A stretch of DNA of 30,767 nt from Candidatus Methanomethylophilus sp. UBA78 (GTDB lineage: Archaea > Thermoplasmatota > Thermoplasmata > Methanomassiliicoccales > Methanomethylophilaceae): assembly GCA_002503545.1 (NCBI GenBank), contig DARY01000007.1, positions 1-30,767 on the forward strand. Direction: 5' to 3'. Positions 13,887-21,436 of the stretch are shown here, piece by piece; the stretch's first letter is position 1; each line of letters begins with the position of its first letter. A program made the translations under genes and the position numbers. The notes under the pieces were generated by a model. That model made no database searches and had not been told where the DNA came from. It saw only the letters and a list, made by a program, of their open reading frames with translations.

Positions 13887-15400
13887 TGGCCGAGGACTGG
13901 ACCGAGAAGTACAGGCCCCGTTCGCTGAGGGACGTGGTCGGCAACCCGTCGGCCGCCGCCGCCATGAGGCAGTGGGCGGAGCAGTGGGACAGGGGCGTAC
14001 CCGAGAAGAGGGCGCTGGTCCTGATGGGGACCCCCGGCATAGGCAAGACGTCTTCCGCGGAGGCCCTCGCCAACGACATGGGGTGGGGCATAGTGGAGAT
14101 GAACGCCTCCGACCAGAGGACGGGGGACGCCATCCGCAACGTGGCCCTCAGGGCGTCTTATTTCAACACCTTCGACGACGAAGGCAACTTCATGTCGGTC
14201 AAGGACGGGGGCAGGAAGCTCGTCGTCCTCGACGAGGCGGACAGCCTGTTCGGGAACGCGGACCGGGGCGCCATGCCCGCCATAAACGAGCTGATCAAAA
14301 GTGCCAGACAGCCGGTAATACTCATAGTCAACGATTTCTACGAGCTCTCGAGGAAGAGCTCGGCCGTCAAGACGGACACCCTGCAGATATCCTTCAGGAA
14401 GCCCACCGTCTCCGCCGTGCAGGCCGTCCTGACGAGGATCTGCGAGGCGGAGGGGGCCGAGGTGGACCCGGCCGCCGTCTCCCGGATAGCGGAGAACGCC
14501 AACGGGGACATGCGCGCCGCCATAAGGGACCTCGAGTCGCTGGTCTACGGATACGGCAGCGTGACCGGCGACGACGCCTCGGTGCTCACCGGCAGGGTGG
14601 TGCGCAAGGACATGTACGCCCTGATGGATGCCATATTCCGCAAGAAGGATCCGCAGCTGGCGTTCCGCACCTATAACGAGGTGGACGAGGACCCCGGCAC
14701 CGTGGCGCTGTGGATAGAGGAGAACATTCCCTACGAGTGCCGCTCCACGGGGGACCTGGTCAGGTGCTGCGAGAGGCTCTCGCGCGCCGACGTCTATCTG
14801 GGACGTATCTCCAAGCGCATGAACTACGGGTTCATGTCCTACGCGCGCGACATGATGACCGAGGGGATCATAGAGGCGATCCATTCCAAGAAGACGGTCT
14901 ACGACCGGTTCCGCTTCCCCCAGTACCTGGTGAAGATGAGTCGCTCCAAATCCTCCCGCACGCTCAGGAGGTCGCTGTGCCAGAAAATCGGTTCCATCAC
15001 CCACAGCTCGTGGTCCAGGGTGCAGAACGACTGCTACGAGTTCTACCGCACGGCTGCGATCTCCGACCGCGACTTCCGTGCGATGCTGGTCAGGGAGGCG
15101 AAGCTGGAACCCGAGGAGCTGGGGTTCCTGATAGATCAGAAGATGGACTCCAAGACGGTCAGGCAGGCGTTCGAGGATGCCTTCCCGAAGGACGAGGGCG
15201 AGTCCAAGACCTCCGGGAGGAAGAAGATCCAGACGGCGGAAACCATCGGGTTTCCCCCGTCCGCGGCACCGAAGGCGGAGAAGCCTGCGTCCGTACAGGC
15301 CGAGACCCAGACGGAGGCGTCCGCTCCCGCCGCGGAGGAACGGAAGGCGGAGCCGCCGCCCGCACCCAAGAAGACCCAGAGGAGTCTTTTCGATTTCTGA
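13886..15400 (+). CDS. rfcL: Replication factor C large subunit
   Basis: RfcL with RfcS forms the clamp loader that places PCNA on DNA. The 504-aa protein begins AEDWTEKYRPRSLRDVVGN, the family N-terminal box. Walker A is GTPGIGKT (48-55), Walker B is VVLDEAD (113-119), and NASDQR (73-78) follows as usual for RFC-L. The C-terminal third holds the collar domain and a low-complexity charged linker rich in Ala, Glu and Lys. The last residues QRSLFDF form a PIP box for PCNA binding. The true start is the ATG at 13886, overlapping the previous stop; the frame extends much further upstream but without RFC similarity. Confidence 0.97.
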   Translation: MAEDWTEKYRPRSLRDVVGNPSAAAAMRQWAEQWDRGVPEKRALVLMGTPGIGKTSSAEALANDMGWGIVEMNASDQRTGDAIRNVALRASYFNTFDDEGNFMSVKDGGRKLVVLDEADSLFGNADRGAMPAINELIKSARQPVILIVNDFYELSRKSSAVKTDTLQISFRKPTVSAVQAVLTRICEAEGAEVDPAAVSRIAENANGDMRAAIRDLESLVYGYGSVTGDDASVLTGRVVRKDMYALMDAIFRKKDPQLAFRTYNEVDEDPGTVALWIEENIPYECRSTGDLVRCCERLSRADVYLGRISKRMNYGFMSYARDMMTEGIIEAIHSKKTVYDRFRFPQYLVKMSRSKSSRTLRRSLCQKIGSITHSSWSRVQNDCYEFYRTAAISDRDFRAMLVREAKLEPEELGFLIDQKMDSKTVRQAFEDAFPKDEGESKTSGRKKIQTAETIGFPPSAAPKAEKPASVQAETQTEASAPAAEERKAEPPPAPKKTQRSLFDF

Positions 15401-15409
15401 GATGATGGT

Positions 15410-16411
15410 ATGGACGAAGGATACAGGCAGACCCTCATACGTCAGCAGTACAGGATATACCGCGACCATGCCGCGGTGAAGCTCTGCGGCTGGATGAAGC
15501 AGAGCATGCTCCACCAGCGCAGCTGCTACAAACAGGACTTCTACGGGATACAGACGCACCGCTGCCTGCAGATGACTCCTGCGATAAACGAGTGCACCCA
15601 CATGTGCCCCTTCTGCTGGCGCATAGAGGGGCGCGACTTCGAGGTGAAGGAGTGGGCGGAGCCGAAGGAGATGCTTGACGCCCTGATCGACTACCAGAGG
15701 CTGCTCATCTCCGGTTTCAAGGGGGATGAGCGGTGCGACCCCAAGATGTTCGAGGAGGCCATGAACCCCACGCAGGTGGCATGCTCCCTCGCCGGGGAGC
15801 CGACCATCTACCCCTACCTCTCGGAATTCTTCAGGGAGTGCCATTCGCGCGGTATGACCACCTTCCTCGTCACCAACGGCACGATGCCGGAGAGGATCGA
15901 GGCCCTGGAGACCCTCCCCCGGCAGCTCTACGTGACGGTGGCCGCCCCCGACAGGAAGACCTACGCAGCGGTCTGCCGCCCCAAGGTCGCGGACGGATGG
16001 GAGAGGCTCATGAGGACGCTGGAACTGTTCCCCTCGCTGGAGACCAGGACGGTGGTCAGGCACACCCTGGTACAGGGGATGAACCTGAAGGACCCCGAGG
16101 GCTACGCAAGACTGGACAGGATCGCCGACCCGGACCTGATAGAACCCAAGGGCTACGTGTTCGTCGGCGGTTCGAGGCAGCGTCTCACGGTCGACGGCAT
16201 GCCCTCCTTCGAGATCATAAAGGAGTTCTCCGGGAGGATCGGGGACCTGCTGGGTATGTCCATCCTGCGCGAGAAACCGGACAGCCGCGTGGTCCTTCTG
16301 GGCCGCGAGGGCATGGAGCTCGACGTGAGGAAGGCGTGGGAGCACGGTCTCCCCCCGTCGCCGCGCATGGACAGGCTCTCAGCGCAGAAGGTCCGGCCAC
16401 AGCTGTCCTGA
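15410..16411 (+). CDS. taw1: 4-demethylwyosine synthase Taw1 (radical SAM)
   Basis: Taw1 condenses N1-methylguanosine-37 of tRNA-Phe with pyruvate to form the tricyclic 4-demethylwyosine. The 333-aa protein has the radical-SAM motif CTHMCPFC (C62, C66, C69). A second set of cysteines, C26, C39 and C52, occupies the positions known for the extra iron-sulfur cluster of archaeal Taw1. SLAGEPTIYPYLSEF and FLVTNGTMPE are typical core strands, and the EPKGYVFVGGSR segment is also typical. The ATG is 7 nt after the rfcL stop. The 3' end runs 33 bp into the convergent DUF1294 gene. Confidence 0.96.
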   Translation: MDEGYRQTLIRQQYRIYRDHAAVKLCGWMKQSMLHQRSCYKQDFYGIQTHRCLQMTPAINECTHMCPFCWRIEGRDFEVKEWAEPKEMLDALIDYQRLLISGFKGDERCDPKMFEEAMNPTQVACSLAGEPTIYPYLSEFFRECHSRGMTTFLVTNGTMPERIEALETLPRQLYVTVAAPDRKTYAAVCRPKVADGWERLMRTLELFPSLETRTVVRHTLVQGMNLKDPEGYARLDRIADPDLIEPKGYVFVGGSRQRLTVDGMPSFEIIKEFSGRIGDLLGMSILREKPDSRVVLLGREGMELDVRKAWEHGLPPSPRMDRLSAQKVRPQLS

Positions 16412-16672
16412 GACGATGAGGCAGATCGCCGCCGCATGAAGTGCCAGGAAGACGTAGTTGGCCTTGAATCTCGTCTTGCGGGTCTTGTGATGGAAGACGC
16501 GCATACCCAGCACCGCCCCCCACGGACCGAGGAGACCCAGGAGCAGAAGCCTCTTCTCGGGGGTCCTCCGTTCGCTCCTGCGCGCCCTGCGCTTGTCCCG
16601 GCCGTAGGCCGCGAACGACAGCAGGTTCACGAGGACGTAGGCCACCAGGACGGCCGTCCCCGCCTCCGTCAA
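16379..16672 (-). CDS. DUF1294 family small membrane protein
   Basis: A 97-aa protein of DUF1294. One hydrophobic helix near the start (VLVAYVLVNLLSFAAYG) is followed by DKRRARRSERRTPEKRLLLL, then GPWGAVLGMRVFHHKTRKTRF, the family's conserved core, and a final helix. The most likely start is TTG 16672, whose last bases overlap the stop of the flavodoxin gene (TTGA). The GTG at 16645 is an alternative. The function of the family is unknown. It is the third gene of a minus-strand operon behind two flavoproteins, and its end overlaps the convergent taw1 by 33 bp. Confidence 0.85.
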   Translation of the reverse strand: MTEAGTAVLVAYVLVNLLSFAAYGRDKRRARRSERRTPEKRLLLLGLLGPWGAVLGMRVFHHKTRKTRFKANYVFLALHAAAICLIVSGQLWPDLLR

Positions 16673-17082
16673 CTCCTCATCCTCTGCACGAAGGAGGCGA
16701 GCTCCTTCTTCACCCCGTTCTCGTCCCTTTCCCCGCTGTCGGGGAAGTAGGACGCGTCGGGGATGCCCAGGTCCCTGGACACCCTCTCGCACTGCGCATC
16801 CCCCCTGCTGCCCTTGTAGAGGCAGCAGATGAACAGGGACGTCTTCTTCGTCTCTAGGACGGCTTTGTTATCCTTGACGAAAGATGCCACGTTGCCGAAC
16901 GGCCTGCCGGCGTGGATGCCCGTGCCGATGATGATCCTGCCGTAGGAGGACATGTTGATCTTGCTCTGCTTCTTGAGGTCGAATATGTCCGCGTCGAGTT
17001 CCTTCGCTATGTACCCGGCCGCCTCGGCCACGTGTCCCCCCAGAGAGGAGGAGTATATTATCGCAATATCGTTCGTTTTCAT
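16669..17082 (-). CDS. Flavodoxin-domain protein (HemG-like short flavodoxin)
   Basis: A 137-aa flavodoxin fold. IAIIYSSSLGGHVAEAAGYIA near the start is the phosphate-binding loop for FMN. YGRIIIGTGIHAGRP (about 46-60) corresponds to the second isoalloxazine loop, and SLFICCLY to the next strand. The layout resembles the short flavodoxins of the HemG type rather than classical electron-carrier flavodoxins. Start ATG 17082 is chosen because the fold begins there; nine upstream codons have no similarity. A GNRA-loop hairpin (17089-17106) lies just before the ribosome-binding region. It is the middle gene of the operon. Confidence 0.85.
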   Translation of the reverse strand: MKTNDIAIIYSSSLGGHVAEAAGYIAKELDADIFDLKKQSKINMSSYGRIIIGTGIHAGRPFGNVASFVKDNKAVLETKKTSLFICCLYKGSRGDAQCERVSRDLGIPDASYFPDSGERDENGVKKELASFVQRMRS

Positions 17083-17088
17083 CCCTTC

Positions 17089-17106
17089 CCGCACCTTTCG
17101 GTGCGG
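17089..17106 (-). promoter_or_regulatory. GNRA-loop hairpin before the flavodoxin start
   Basis: On the minus strand CCGCACC-GAAA-GGTGCGG is a perfect 7-bp stem with a stable GAAA tetraloop. It fills most of the 31-bp gap between the iron-sulfur flavoprotein stop and the flavodoxin ATG and contains or abuts the purine-rich ribosome-binding bases. It may tune translation or mark an mRNA processing point. Confidence 0.45.
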
Positions 17107-17113
17107 CAAGTAA

Positions 17114-17665
17114 TCAGAGTTTGTGCGCTATATCCTTTGCGCGTGCGATGACCTCGGAGGTGACGATCTTCTTCTCGTCGTCGGGGTCGGCGACCGCTAT
17201 GGTCCCTACGTTCTGTATGCCGCACATGGCGCAAACCTGCTGGAGGTGGGCGGCGCAGTTCTCGGCGCTCTCCTCCCCGGTCATGCAGGACACGACGATG
17301 GCCGCTTTCTGGGTCCCGGGCAGGAAGGTCTGGAAGTCGGCGGTCAGGAAGCCGTAGAACCTGTCGAGGACGAGCTTCAGCTGTCCGGACTCCATGTTGA
17401 AGTAGAGGGGGGTGGAGAGGACGATCGCCTCGGACTCGGCGATGCTCTCGAGTATGGGCAGGGTGGCGTCCTTCGATATGCACTTCCTGGTGCTCTTGCA
17501 CCCGTTGCAGGCCCTGCAGCCCCTGAGGCCGTCTATCTTGTCCAGCTGGAAGGTCTTTACCTCCTTCCCCTTGGCCTGGCATTCGTCGGCTATTATCTTC
17601 GCAATCTTGGCGCTGTTCCCGTTCGCGCGAGGGCTGCCTATGAGGACGGTTATCTTTCCTGCCAT
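17114..17665 (-). CDS. Iron-sulfur flavoprotein / NAD(P)H-dependent FMN reductase family
   Basis: A 183-aa flavodoxin-like protein. The first strand ITVLIGSPRANGNSAKIA is the FMN phosphate loop. GCRACNGCKSTRKC (about 48-62) is a compact cysteine motif, CxxCxxCx5C, which in methanogen iron-sulfur flavoproteins binds a 4Fe-4S cluster. STPLYFNMESGQLKLVLDR is the conserved mid strand and helix. Methanogen homologues carry electrons and have been linked to oxygen or peroxide defence. A TATA-like box at 17695-17702 predicts a leader of about 6 nt. It heads a three-gene operon with a flavodoxin and DUF1294. Confidence 0.9.
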   Translation of the reverse strand: MAGKITVLIGSPRANGNSAKIAKIIADECQAKGKEVKTFQLDKIDGLRGCRACNGCKSTRKCISKDATLPILESIAESEAIVLSTPLYFNMESGQLKLVLDRFYGFLTADFQTFLPGTQKAAIVVSCMTGEESAENCAAHLQQVCAMCGIQNVGTIAVADPDDEKKIVTSEVIARAKDIAHKL

Positions 17666-17694
17666 CTTTATCGGAACACCAACCCAGTCGCCAG

Positions 17695-17702
17695 TATTTA
17701 TA
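17695..17702 (-). promoter_or_regulatory. TATA box of iron-sulfur flavoprotein operon
   Basis: TATAAATA on the minus strand predicts transcription near 17671, six bases before the ATG at 17665. Confidence 0.55.
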
Positions 17703-17770
17703 GTTGCATCGGCACTGGCCGGGACGGCCGGGCGCCGTTCCAGAAAACGGGGTCGCGTGCGGGGGAATGT

Positions 17771-17778
17771 TATTTTAA
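17771..17778 (+). promoter_or_regulatory. TATA-like box of HprK-like gene
   Basis: TATTTTAA is centred 28 bp before ATG 17803, again a leaderless geometry. Confidence 0.5.
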
Positions 17779-17802
17779 TCCCTGACGGATAGTGAAAGGC
17801 AT

Positions 17803-18747
17803 ATGGCTTACGAGTCCGAGATGATTTCGGAGAGGGACTGCGAAACTTTCCGCGAGAAGTACAACGGGGAAGGTCTCTTCTCCGCCAGGGCCGACATAAA
17901 CGGGATCGTCGTTCAGATGTTCACGTCGGACAGGGACCACATAGACATGTGGAGGGACAATTTCTACGCGGCCTCGGACCGGGTCCGCGCCCACGCCCTT
18001 CTGTACTGCATAAAGGATCCGTCCCAACCCGCGAGCAAGATGTACTTCGAACCCGGGACCTGCACGGCCTTCCTCTTCAACTTCGACTACTACGGCTGGG
18101 TCAAGAGCATAGCGCTCGGCATCGCGGGGTACATCCTGGAGGGCGCCCACGGCATCCACTCCGTGCACGGGGCGGCCATCGACGTCGACGACGTGGGCGT
18201 GACCCTCATAGCCCCCTCCAAGACGGGGAAGACCACCCAGTCCTGGGGACTGCTCAGGGCCAGGAACGCCTCGCTGATCTCGGACGACTGGTACTTCGTG
18301 ACCTTCGGCGGCGGGAGACCCCGCGTGACCGGGTCCGAGAAGAACTGCTACATCGACGCCGACATCGGCGACGTGTGGGAGGAGTATAGGCCCCTGGTGA
18401 AGAACGTCAAGTTCGATAACAAGGGCAGGGGCATAGCGAACATACGCTGGGTATCGGGGGAGTCGTCGGTGTCCCAGGGATGCTCGCTGAGGTACGTGGT
18501 GCTCCTGCAGAGGGATCCCTCCGAGAAGGAGACCGTCCGGAAGATGGACACGCACAGCGCCCTGGAGTACATGATGTCGATGGGCATGTGCAACCCCCAT
18601 CAGGTCGTCTGCAACCCGTTCAGGGGCGCCCTCCGCGCGGAGTTCTTCAAGAAGCTGTTCAGCCAGTGCGAGGTGTACATGGTCAATACGACGGGGACCC
18701 CGCAGGAGACCCAGGCGGCGATAAGGCGCATCATAGGCGTGGAGTGA
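17803..18747 (+). CDS. HPr-kinase-like P-loop protein
   Basis: A 314-aa protein with a HprK/PEPCK-type nucleotide-binding core in the middle. SVHGAAIDVDDVGVTLIAPSKTGKTTQSWGLL (about 125-156) holds the P-loop APSKTGKT, and ASLISDDWYFV (about 161-171) supplies the acidic pair expected after the P-loop in HPr kinase/phosphorylase. The first 110 residues are not recognised. No HPr or other PTS protein is visible in the window, so the target is probably something else; archaeal relatives are often annotated only as HprK-like or aldolase. The downstream gene for a membrane protein starts 7 nt after the stop, so the two probably act together. The start is supported by a TATA box 28 bp upstream. Confidence 0.75.
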   Translation: MAYESEMISERDCETFREKYNGEGLFSARADINGIVVQMFTSDRDHIDMWRDNFYAASDRVRAHALLYCIKDPSQPASKMYFEPGTCTAFLFNFDYYGWVKSIALGIAGYILEGAHGIHSVHGAAIDVDDVGVTLIAPSKTGKTTQSWGLLRARNASLISDDWYFVTFGGGRPRVTGSEKNCYIDADIGDVWEEYRPLVKNVKFDNKGRGIANIRWVSGESSVSQGCSLRYVVLLQRDPSEKETVRKMDTHSALEYMMSMGMCNPHQVVCNPFRGALRAEFFKKLFSQCEVYMVNTTGTPQETQAAIRRIIGVE

Positions 18748-18754
18748 GGATGGA

Positions 18755-19711
18755 ATGAACAGCAGGGACGAGAGGAGGGCGGAGAAGACGGTGGCGAAAC
18801 AGCTCCGCCGCTCCTCCAAGGAACAGGAGCGCACACTGCGCAGACGGGACTCGGAGGCGGAGGCCGACCGTTCCGCCGTGAGGGAGCGGTACAGAAAGAA
18901 GAGCGCCGCGCGTCAGGAGAAGAGGAGCATGTTCCGCACGATGGCGGTGTCGTCCGTCATCATAGTGTGCGCGTTCATCTTCTTCGAGGTGCTCCTGTTC
19001 CTGGTCTCCGGCAGCCCGGGGGACCTGGAGACCCATCTGCTCAACCTGGCGGACAACTCCCTGGCCTTCGTCGTCGGTCTGACCGCCATGGATGCGGTCA
19101 TGTACATCAGCCAGCTCCAGAGCAGGCGCAGGGGCGAGAGCAGGGCGATCATAAGGCACAACAGGATCGTCCAGCCCGCCATCGACATGTACCTGGCCAG
19201 GAAGAACATGATGGTCACCCCGCCGGGGGAGGACGTGAAGACGTTCAGGATCGTGTCCGATTTCACGGTGCGCGACCTCAAGGACATGTACGGTCCCTCC
19301 GAGATCGTCACCGATGCGGGCAGGACCAAGATAGAGACGTTCCGCATACAGACGAAGAACCTCCACAAGGCGCTGATCAACATGGTGGAGGACATAGACT
19401 TCGATTTCAACCCGGAGATCTGCGACGCGGCGATGAGGTTCATAAACGCCACCACCTACGGCACGGCGGCCCTCGAGTCCCTCATAGTGTTCGGGGACGA
19501 CGGCATGAGGGCCAAGAGGATGGTCCTCATCAAGCAGATGAAGGAAGAGGAGGAGAACGGCTCCCTCGCGGATGCGAAGGCCGAGCTCAAGAACGTCTAC
19601 CTGGTCCAGCAGATGATACAGGAGCAGGAGGCGGCCATCAAGGAGTACCTGACCACCATAAACGAGATGACCGGGAACGCCAAGGCCCCCGCCTACGACC
19701 ACTACGAGTGA
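18755..19711 (+). CDS. Membrane protein with charged coiled-coil N-terminus, unassigned
   Basis: A 318-aa protein I cannot assign. Residues 1-58 are extremely rich in Arg, Lys and Glu and probably form a cytosolic coiled coil. Two hydrophobic helices follow (about 62-84 and 103-120). The rest is cytosolic and largely helical, ending in a second coiled-coil stretch (LKNVYLVQQMIQEQEAAIKEYL). The start ATG 18755 is 7 nt after the HprK-like gene, with GAGTGAGGATGG ahead, so the pair is an operon. A membrane anchor or scaffold for the kinase-like protein is inference from adjacency. Confidence 0.75.
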   Translation: MNSRDERRAEKTVAKQLRRSSKEQERTLRRRDSEAEADRSAVRERYRKKSAARQEKRSMFRTMAVSSVIIVCAFIFFEVLLFLVSGSPGDLETHLLNLADNSLAFVVGLTAMDAVMYISQLQSRRRGESRAIIRHNRIVQPAIDMYLARKNMMVTPPGEDVKTFRIVSDFTVRDLKDMYGPSEIVTDAGRTKIETFRIQTKNLHKALINMVEDIDFDFNPEICDAAMRFINATTYGTAALESLIVFGDDGMRAKRMVLIKQMKEEEENGSLADAKAELKNVYLVQQMIQEQEAAIKEYLTTINEMTGNAKAPAYDHYE

Positions 19712-19844
19712 CGCCCCCGGACCGGTCTCAAACTTCTTCCCCCATGCCGCGGCACCCCTGTCCGGAAAGGTGCCAGACGTCAGATTCCTGAGATATGTTT
19801 ATCCGTGGTGGATGCATTATCCTTCCTATCTTTGAGGGATTGGG

Positions 19845-21029
19845 ATGGGATTATTCAGTAGAAAATCAAAGAAATGCGACCCAGTTTCGAAGACCGACGC
19901 CGACGGCGGTTTTCCGGTCTGTTACACGGAGGGCGGCTCGGGCCCCTCCGGACCGTGCAGGGGACGGGCGACTCTGGTGCACCCCGTGAACGGGATCCCC
20001 CGGGCCGACGGGTTCATGGGCGGCATATTCGACGATTCCTTCATGGGGTCCATGATGAACTCCGACATCAGGTTCGCGGCCAACGACTGGTACGAGATCT
20101 CGGCCGGTAGGGGCAACAGCGACGCGCAGTTCAACCTGGGTTTCAACATGGAGCACGGCATCGGGGTCCAGAGGGACGTGGGTAAGGCCGTGGAGTGGTA
20201 CGCCAAGGCCGCTGCCGCCGGCAACGTGAGGGCCCAGTACTGCCTCGGCTGCATATACGCCTCTGACGGGGAGCTGGCGGATTCCGAGAAGGCCTACGCG
20301 TACCTCTCCAGGGCCGCGACCGAGGGCCTCCCCCGGGCCAGCTACCTCCTGTACGTCATGTACATGGAGGGCATGGGCCTGGACGAGCCCAACGTCTACA
20401 TGGCGATGAAGTTCCTCAAGCAGGCCGCGGAGGAGAAGGATCCCGCCGCGCTCTACGTCATGGGGCAGATGTCCCTGTACGGCAGCGAGTACGTCGAGAG
20501 GAGCGGGGACCGTGCATGGAAGTACTTCGAGGAGTCCGCCCTCCTCGGATGCATACCGGCACTGACCTCCGTAGGGGTCATGCTGTGCTTCGGCCTCGGC
20601 GGGAGGAACCCCAACCGCGACGCCGCCTACAGCACGCTCATGGCCGCCTCCAACGGTGGCGACGTCGTAGCATCCAACGCACAGGGTCTCATGCATCTTT
20701 ACTCCATGACGAAGGCCTGCCAGCCGAAGAAGTCCGAGGATCTCTTCAGGGTCTCGGCGGCGGTCGGCGACGGTGCCGCCATGAACAACCTGGGGGTCAT
20801 AATGCATTTCGGCATGGACGGCGAGGGGAATCCGGAGGAGACGTTCAGGAAGGCAGCCGCGAACGGGAGCGTGCATGCGGCGGAGAACATCCTGGCCATC
20901 TCCGACGGGAGGCCCATGGCATGCGAGCTGAACTGCGGATGCATATCCCTCAGCCTCATAATGGACGAAACCCATGTGAGGGAGATCAAGAACCCGCAGG
21001 ATGCTGCATGCAGTAGCCCGGATTTATAA
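19845..21029 (+). CDS. Sel1-like repeat protein (large)
   Basis: A 394-aa protein. After a basic N-terminal stretch (GLFSRKSKKC) come about seven Sel1-like repeats, recognisable by AQFNLGFNMEHGIGVQRDVGKAVEWYAKAAAAGN and later copies such as ARAQYCLGCIYASDGE and AALYVMGQMSLYG. Sel1 repeats are alpha-helical solenoids that bind protein partners. No signal peptide or enzyme domain is visible. The C-terminus contains CELNCGCISLSL, a cysteine cluster of unknown meaning. ATG 19845 is preceded by GAGGGAT at 19834-19840 and a distant TATA-like stretch near 19792-19803. Several Sel1 proteins per genome are common in these methanogens. Confidence 0.85.
   Translation: MGLFSRKSKKCDPVSKTDADGGFPVCYTEGGSGPSGPCRGRATLVHPVNGIPRADGFMGGIFDDSFMGSMMNSDIRFAANDWYEISAGRGNSDAQFNLGFNMEHGIGVQRDVGKAVEWYAKAAAAGNVRAQYCLGCIYASDGELADSEKAYAYLSRAATEGLPRASYLLYVMYMEGMGLDEPNVYMAMKFLKQAAEEKDPAALYVMGQMSLYGSEYVERSGDRAWKYFEESALLGCIPALTSVGVMLCFGLGGRNPNRDAAYSTLMAASNGGDVVASNAQGLMHLYSMTKACQPKKSEDLFRVSAAVGDGAAMNNLGVIMHFGMDGEGNPEETFRKAAANGSVHAAENILAISDGRPMACELNCGCISLSLIMDETHVREIKNPQDAACSSPDL
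21023..21029 (+). promoter_or_regulatory. TATA box of 61-aa protein gene
   Basis: TTTATAA overlaps the Sel1 gene stop codon and lies about 29 bp before ATG 21055, suggesting an independent leaderless transcript. Confidence 0.5.
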
Positions 21030-21054
21030 CCGGCCCGGTGCAATCTGTAATCCC

Positions 21055-21240
21055 ATGGAATATCAAGGGGACATAACGGGCGAGGAATCGGAATACGAGA
21101 TGCTCTACTGTGTGCACGATATGCTGTCCCTGTACTGCAGGCACCACATGCTCATCTACGGGAACGTTCCGGAGAGGATAGGGCGCATCCTCGGGGAGAC
21201 GGAGGAGAAGATGAGGGCCCTGGAGTCCAGGATGCACTGA
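21055..21240 (+). CDS. Small 61-aa protein, unassigned
   Basis: A 61-residue acidic and helical peptide with no family I recognise. It contains cysteines at 19 and 28 and a pair of histidines at 30-31 (YCVHDMLSLYCRHHM), which could bind a metal, and a C-terminal amphipathic helix GRILGETEEKMRALESRM. The frame is open from 21001, but ATG 21055 follows a TATA box by 29 bp and gives a sensible start. It lies 25 bp behind the Sel1 gene. Coding is likely but not certain. Confidence 0.55.
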   Translation: MEYQGDITGEESEYEMLYCVHDMLSLYCRHHMLIYGNVPERIGRILGETEEKMRALESRMH

Positions 21241-21405
21241 CCAAGCACCGCTCTCCCAAGCAGTTGATGGGGAGGAGTCATCTGGAGGTCTCCGTAACGA
21301 CGTGACTCTGCCGAAAGCCCTTTCGTCCAACATCGGGATTCGGTCGGGCCAGACCGTTCCTGGAAGCTGACGGCATAATTTCAAAGAGACATCCAGCACT
21401 GTCAG

Positions 21406-21414
21406 TATTATATG
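21406..21414 (+). promoter_or_regulatory. TATA box of gltS-like gene
   Basis: TATTATATG is centred about 27 bp before ATG 21437. The remaining 165 bp of the gap (21241-21405) show no gene, RNA or clear repeat. Confidence 0.55.
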
Positions 21415-21436
21415 ATGGGCGGTCTATTATGGCCGA

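Noticed and set aside
13757..16345. A very long open frame on the minus strand opposite rfcL and taw1.
   Set aside because: High GC content opens the antisense frame. The plus-strand proteins are clearly conserved, while the antisense translation is low-complexity and rich in Arg, Gly, His and Val.
19712..19844. A possible RNA gene between the coiled-coil and Sel1 genes.
   Set aside because: Only a weak self-pairing around CACCCCTGTCCGGAAAGGTG was seen; no RNA family features.
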